This document shows, one piece after another, positions 64,000 through 64,000 of a stretch of DNA of 64,000 nucleotides. Source of the stretch: Strigamia acuminata. Taxonomy: Eukaryota; Arthropoda; Chilopoda; Geophilomorpha; Linotaeniidae. Positions within the stretch are counted from its first letter, which is position 1. Each line of letters begins with the position of its first letter. The notes under the pieces are model-generated. The model was not told the DNA's origin, searched no databases, and worked only from the letters and a program-made list of their open reading frames with translations. Where the stretch lies: positions 15,752,491 to 15,816,490 of the forward strand of contig OX442317.1 of the NCBI GenBank assembly GCA_949358305.1. Reading direction: 5' to 3'. The position numbers were made by a program, and so were the translations under genes.

Positions 64000-64000
64000 C

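Overview
This is eukaryotic, probably arthropod, repeat-rich DNA; the species cannot be named from the window. I see no host gene, tRNA or rRNA. Essentially all 64 kb is either a 10-bp-period satellite or LTR retrotransposons inserted into it and into one another. The arthropod guess rests on the style of the Ty3/gypsy and copia proteins and is an inference. The stacked nesting suggests pericentromeric or other gene-poor heterochromatin.

Layout. The substrate is an array of a 10-bp unit (consensus AAAWTYYGTC on +), now split into four blocks: 2759-4855, 17044-19408, 25288-25593 and 57441-58231. Between and beside the blocks lie six copies of one Ty3/gypsy lineage, all on the + strand: gypsy-1 (820-2758, cut by the window edge and a copia insertion), gypsy-2 (4856-17043), gypsy-3 (19409-25287), gypsy-4 (25594-56309), gypsy-5 (a gag stub, 56310-57440, sharing an LTR with gypsy-4) and gypsy-6 (58232-63999). 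They have short LTRs (213-250 bp), a common 12-nt primer-binding site, one long gag-pol frame and a conserved C-terminal tail after the integrase. Every copy is visibly broken by a stop, frameshift, deletion or insertion.

Secondary insertions. The 3' end of a copia element (1-819) sits inside gypsy-1 pol. A complete and apparently intact copia element (6255-12943, minus strand, identical 506-bp LTRs, AGATC target duplication) sits inside gypsy-2 gag. Gypsy-4 is split by a 25-kb insertion (27190-52158, minus strand). That insertion is an outer gypsy-type element with about 1.7-kb LTRs and a tRNA-Gln primer site. Its gag is in turn split by an 11.8-kb inner gypsy-type element (35693-47521, minus strand) with identical 632-bp LTRs and a tRNA-Pro-like primer site. 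The order of events reads satellite, then gypsy copies, then copia and outer element, then inner element.

Points of interest. (1) About 555 satellite units keep an exact 10-bp register, with an A-tract in every helical turn. (2) The same gypsy lineage occurs repeatedly in this satellite in one orientation and carries a conserved post-integrase tail, a candidate targeting module. (3) The inner element has a 947-aa open reading frame in the env position that appears to need a 268-bp intron. (4) The outer element has a textbook -1 frameshift signal at the gag/pol junction. All are read directly from the sequence; functions are inferred.
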